A stretch of 24,586 nt of DNA, taken from Bacteroidales bacterium (GTDB lineage Bacteria; Bacteroidota; Bacteroidia; Bacteroidales; UBA932). How positions within the stretch are numbered: position 1 is the stretch's first letter; each line of letters starts with the position of its first letter. The stretch spans positions 1 to 24,586 of the forward strand of contig VSOK01000039.1 of the NCBI GenBank assembly GCA_009774765.1, written 5' to 3'. Under the pieces are notes generated by a model. The model was given only the letters and a program-made list of their open reading frames with translations, ran no database searches and had not been told where the DNA came from. Position numbers and translations under genes: made by a program. Positions 23,711 to 24,586 of the stretch are shown here, piece by piece.

Positions 23711-24586
23711 ATGACAAAACGGTTTCTGAAGATTTGGTGGGTCGGTATCGTGTTGACAGCCAGTCTGTTGCTCGTTTATTCCTGTAAGGATAAAATCAAG
23801 TCGGAGCAGAATGCTCTTTCCGTATCAGCCAGACTTGATGAAGTGTCTGCAGATGCTGGCAGCATCTTCGTTGCGGTAACCGCGTCCGGATCCTGGACTT
23901 TGGATCTTGAATTCCAGTCCGGTTCGGAACCGTGGGCGGAAATTGACACGAAGTCCGGTACAGGCAACAAGAGCAATATAATCCTGAAATACGAAAAGAA
24001 CAGTCTGGACAGCGGCAGGATGTTGCATATCGTGGTCAGATCCAAATCTGCTTCGGATAGTTTTGTCCTGTTGCAGAAAGCCGAATCCGGTTCGGGTGAA
24101 AATCCTGAGCCTCCTGTCGTGCAGCCGGACGGCATTCCGGGATGGATGGAACTGCCGGTTGTGCAGGGCGGCCTGGAATATCACAACAACTTTTTCTCAA
24201 TGAACGGGAAGAGGTACAGGAACTATTCCTATGGCTGGGACAAAAAAGCGCTTGTGGCCCATTGGGTTGCCTATCCGCTGTGTCCTCTATATCTCGGCAG
24301 CCAGAAAAGGACCGATGAATGGGATTATGACCCGAATGTGCCTCAGTCTCAGCAGCCTGTGCTTTTCCGTGGTTTTGGCGGTGGCGGATATGACCGCGGC
24401 CATCAGCTCCCGTCTGCGGACAGGACGTGCTGCAGGGAGGCCAATGAGCAGACTTTCTATTTTACGAACATGACTCCGCAGATGGGTGCGAACTTCAACC
24501 AGAAGATATGGGCGAGCTTTGAGACCAGGGTAAGGGACTGGTCGAGGAATGCCGATACTCTGTATGTCGTGACCGGATGCGTTGTC
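23711..24586 (+). CDS. Lipoprotein DNA/RNA non-specific endonuclease with BACON-like domain, 3'-truncated by window edge
   Basis: From ATG 23711 the frame is open for 292 codons to the window end. A lipoprotein signal ends at lipobox LVYSC (Cys25). A BACON-like domain spans about 36-115 (SGSWTLDLEF, then FVLLQKAE), followed by a Pro/Glu-rich linker and, from about 130, the NUC/endonuclease-G-type fold. Its catalytic motif DRGHQLPSADR is at residues 228-238, with His231 as the general base. The downstream TNMTPQMGANFNQKIWASFE carries the metal-binding Asn of the beta-beta-alpha-Me finger family, and DTLYVVTGCVV follows. Enzymes of this family cut DNA and RNA without sequence preference and need Mg2+. 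As a lipoprotein it would act in the periplasm or on the cell surface. It lies in the receptor/OB-fold locus, which suggests use of external nucleic acid. Confidence 0.92.
   Translation, partial: MTKRFLKIWWVGIVLTASLLLVYSCKDKIKSEQNALSVSARLDEVSADAGSIFVAVTASGSWTLDLEFQSGSEPWAEIDTKSGTGNKSNIILKYEKNSLDSGRMLHIVVRSKSASDSFVLLQKAESGSGENPEPPVVQPDGIPGWMELPVVQGGLEYHNNFFSMNGKRYRNYSYGWDKKALVAHWVAYPLCPLYLGSQKRTDEWDYDPNVPQSQQPVLFRGFGGGGYDRGHQLPSADRTCCREANEQTFYFTNMTPQMGANFNQKIWASFETRVRDWSRNADTLYVVTGCVV

Overview
The window looks like a chromosomal segment of a member of the Bacteroidota, most likely order Bacteroidales. The evidence is promoter boxes of the TAnnTTTG type, A-rich regions rather than strong Shine-Dalgarno sequences before start codons, BACON-domain lipoproteins, and large carboxypeptidase-regulatory-domain TonB-dependent receptors. 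All convincing genes are on the + strand. The species cannot be named from the sequence alone.

Region 1 (1-3044) is translation machinery: the 3' part of rpsG, fusA, rpsJ, then a CAT-anticodon tRNA with its own promoter, a long leader hairpin and a good terminator. The usual continuation of the S10 operon (rplC, rplD and so on) does not follow rpsJ here. Region 2 (3045-4686) is about 1.6 kb with no convincing gene but many inverted repeats, including a regular array of 51-bp palindromic units. Region 3 (4687-6229) holds a nitroreductase-family gene and a fructokinase pseudogene with a frameshift and an internal deletion.

Region 4 (6275-12504) is an amino-acid biosynthesis operon, metX-thrA-metY-asd. 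It encodes the steps from aspartate to homocysteine: aspartokinase/homoserine dehydrogenase fusion, aspartate-semialdehyde dehydrogenase, homoserine O-acetyltransferase and O-acetylhomoserine sulfhydrylase. Just after its promoter lies a 16-codon ORF with five Met codons. Its last codons and its stop lie inside a Rho-independent terminator, which looks like a translation-coupled transcription attenuator sensing methionyl-tRNA.

Region 5 (12561-24586) is a surface/outer-membrane locus. It has two paralogous TonB-dependent receptors, each behind an almost identical ~79-bp promoter block, two lipoproteins built from BACON and OB-fold-like domains, and a lipoprotein DNA/RNA non-specific endonuclease cut by the window end. 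I infer a system for binding, cutting and importing extracellular nucleic acid. The first receptor carries a G8 tract in its signal-peptide codons that puts it out of frame (G7 would restore it), and the second lipoprotein carries an in-frame G8 tract. Together these suggest phase variation of this surface locus, although a homopolymer sequencing error cannot be excluded from one sequence.
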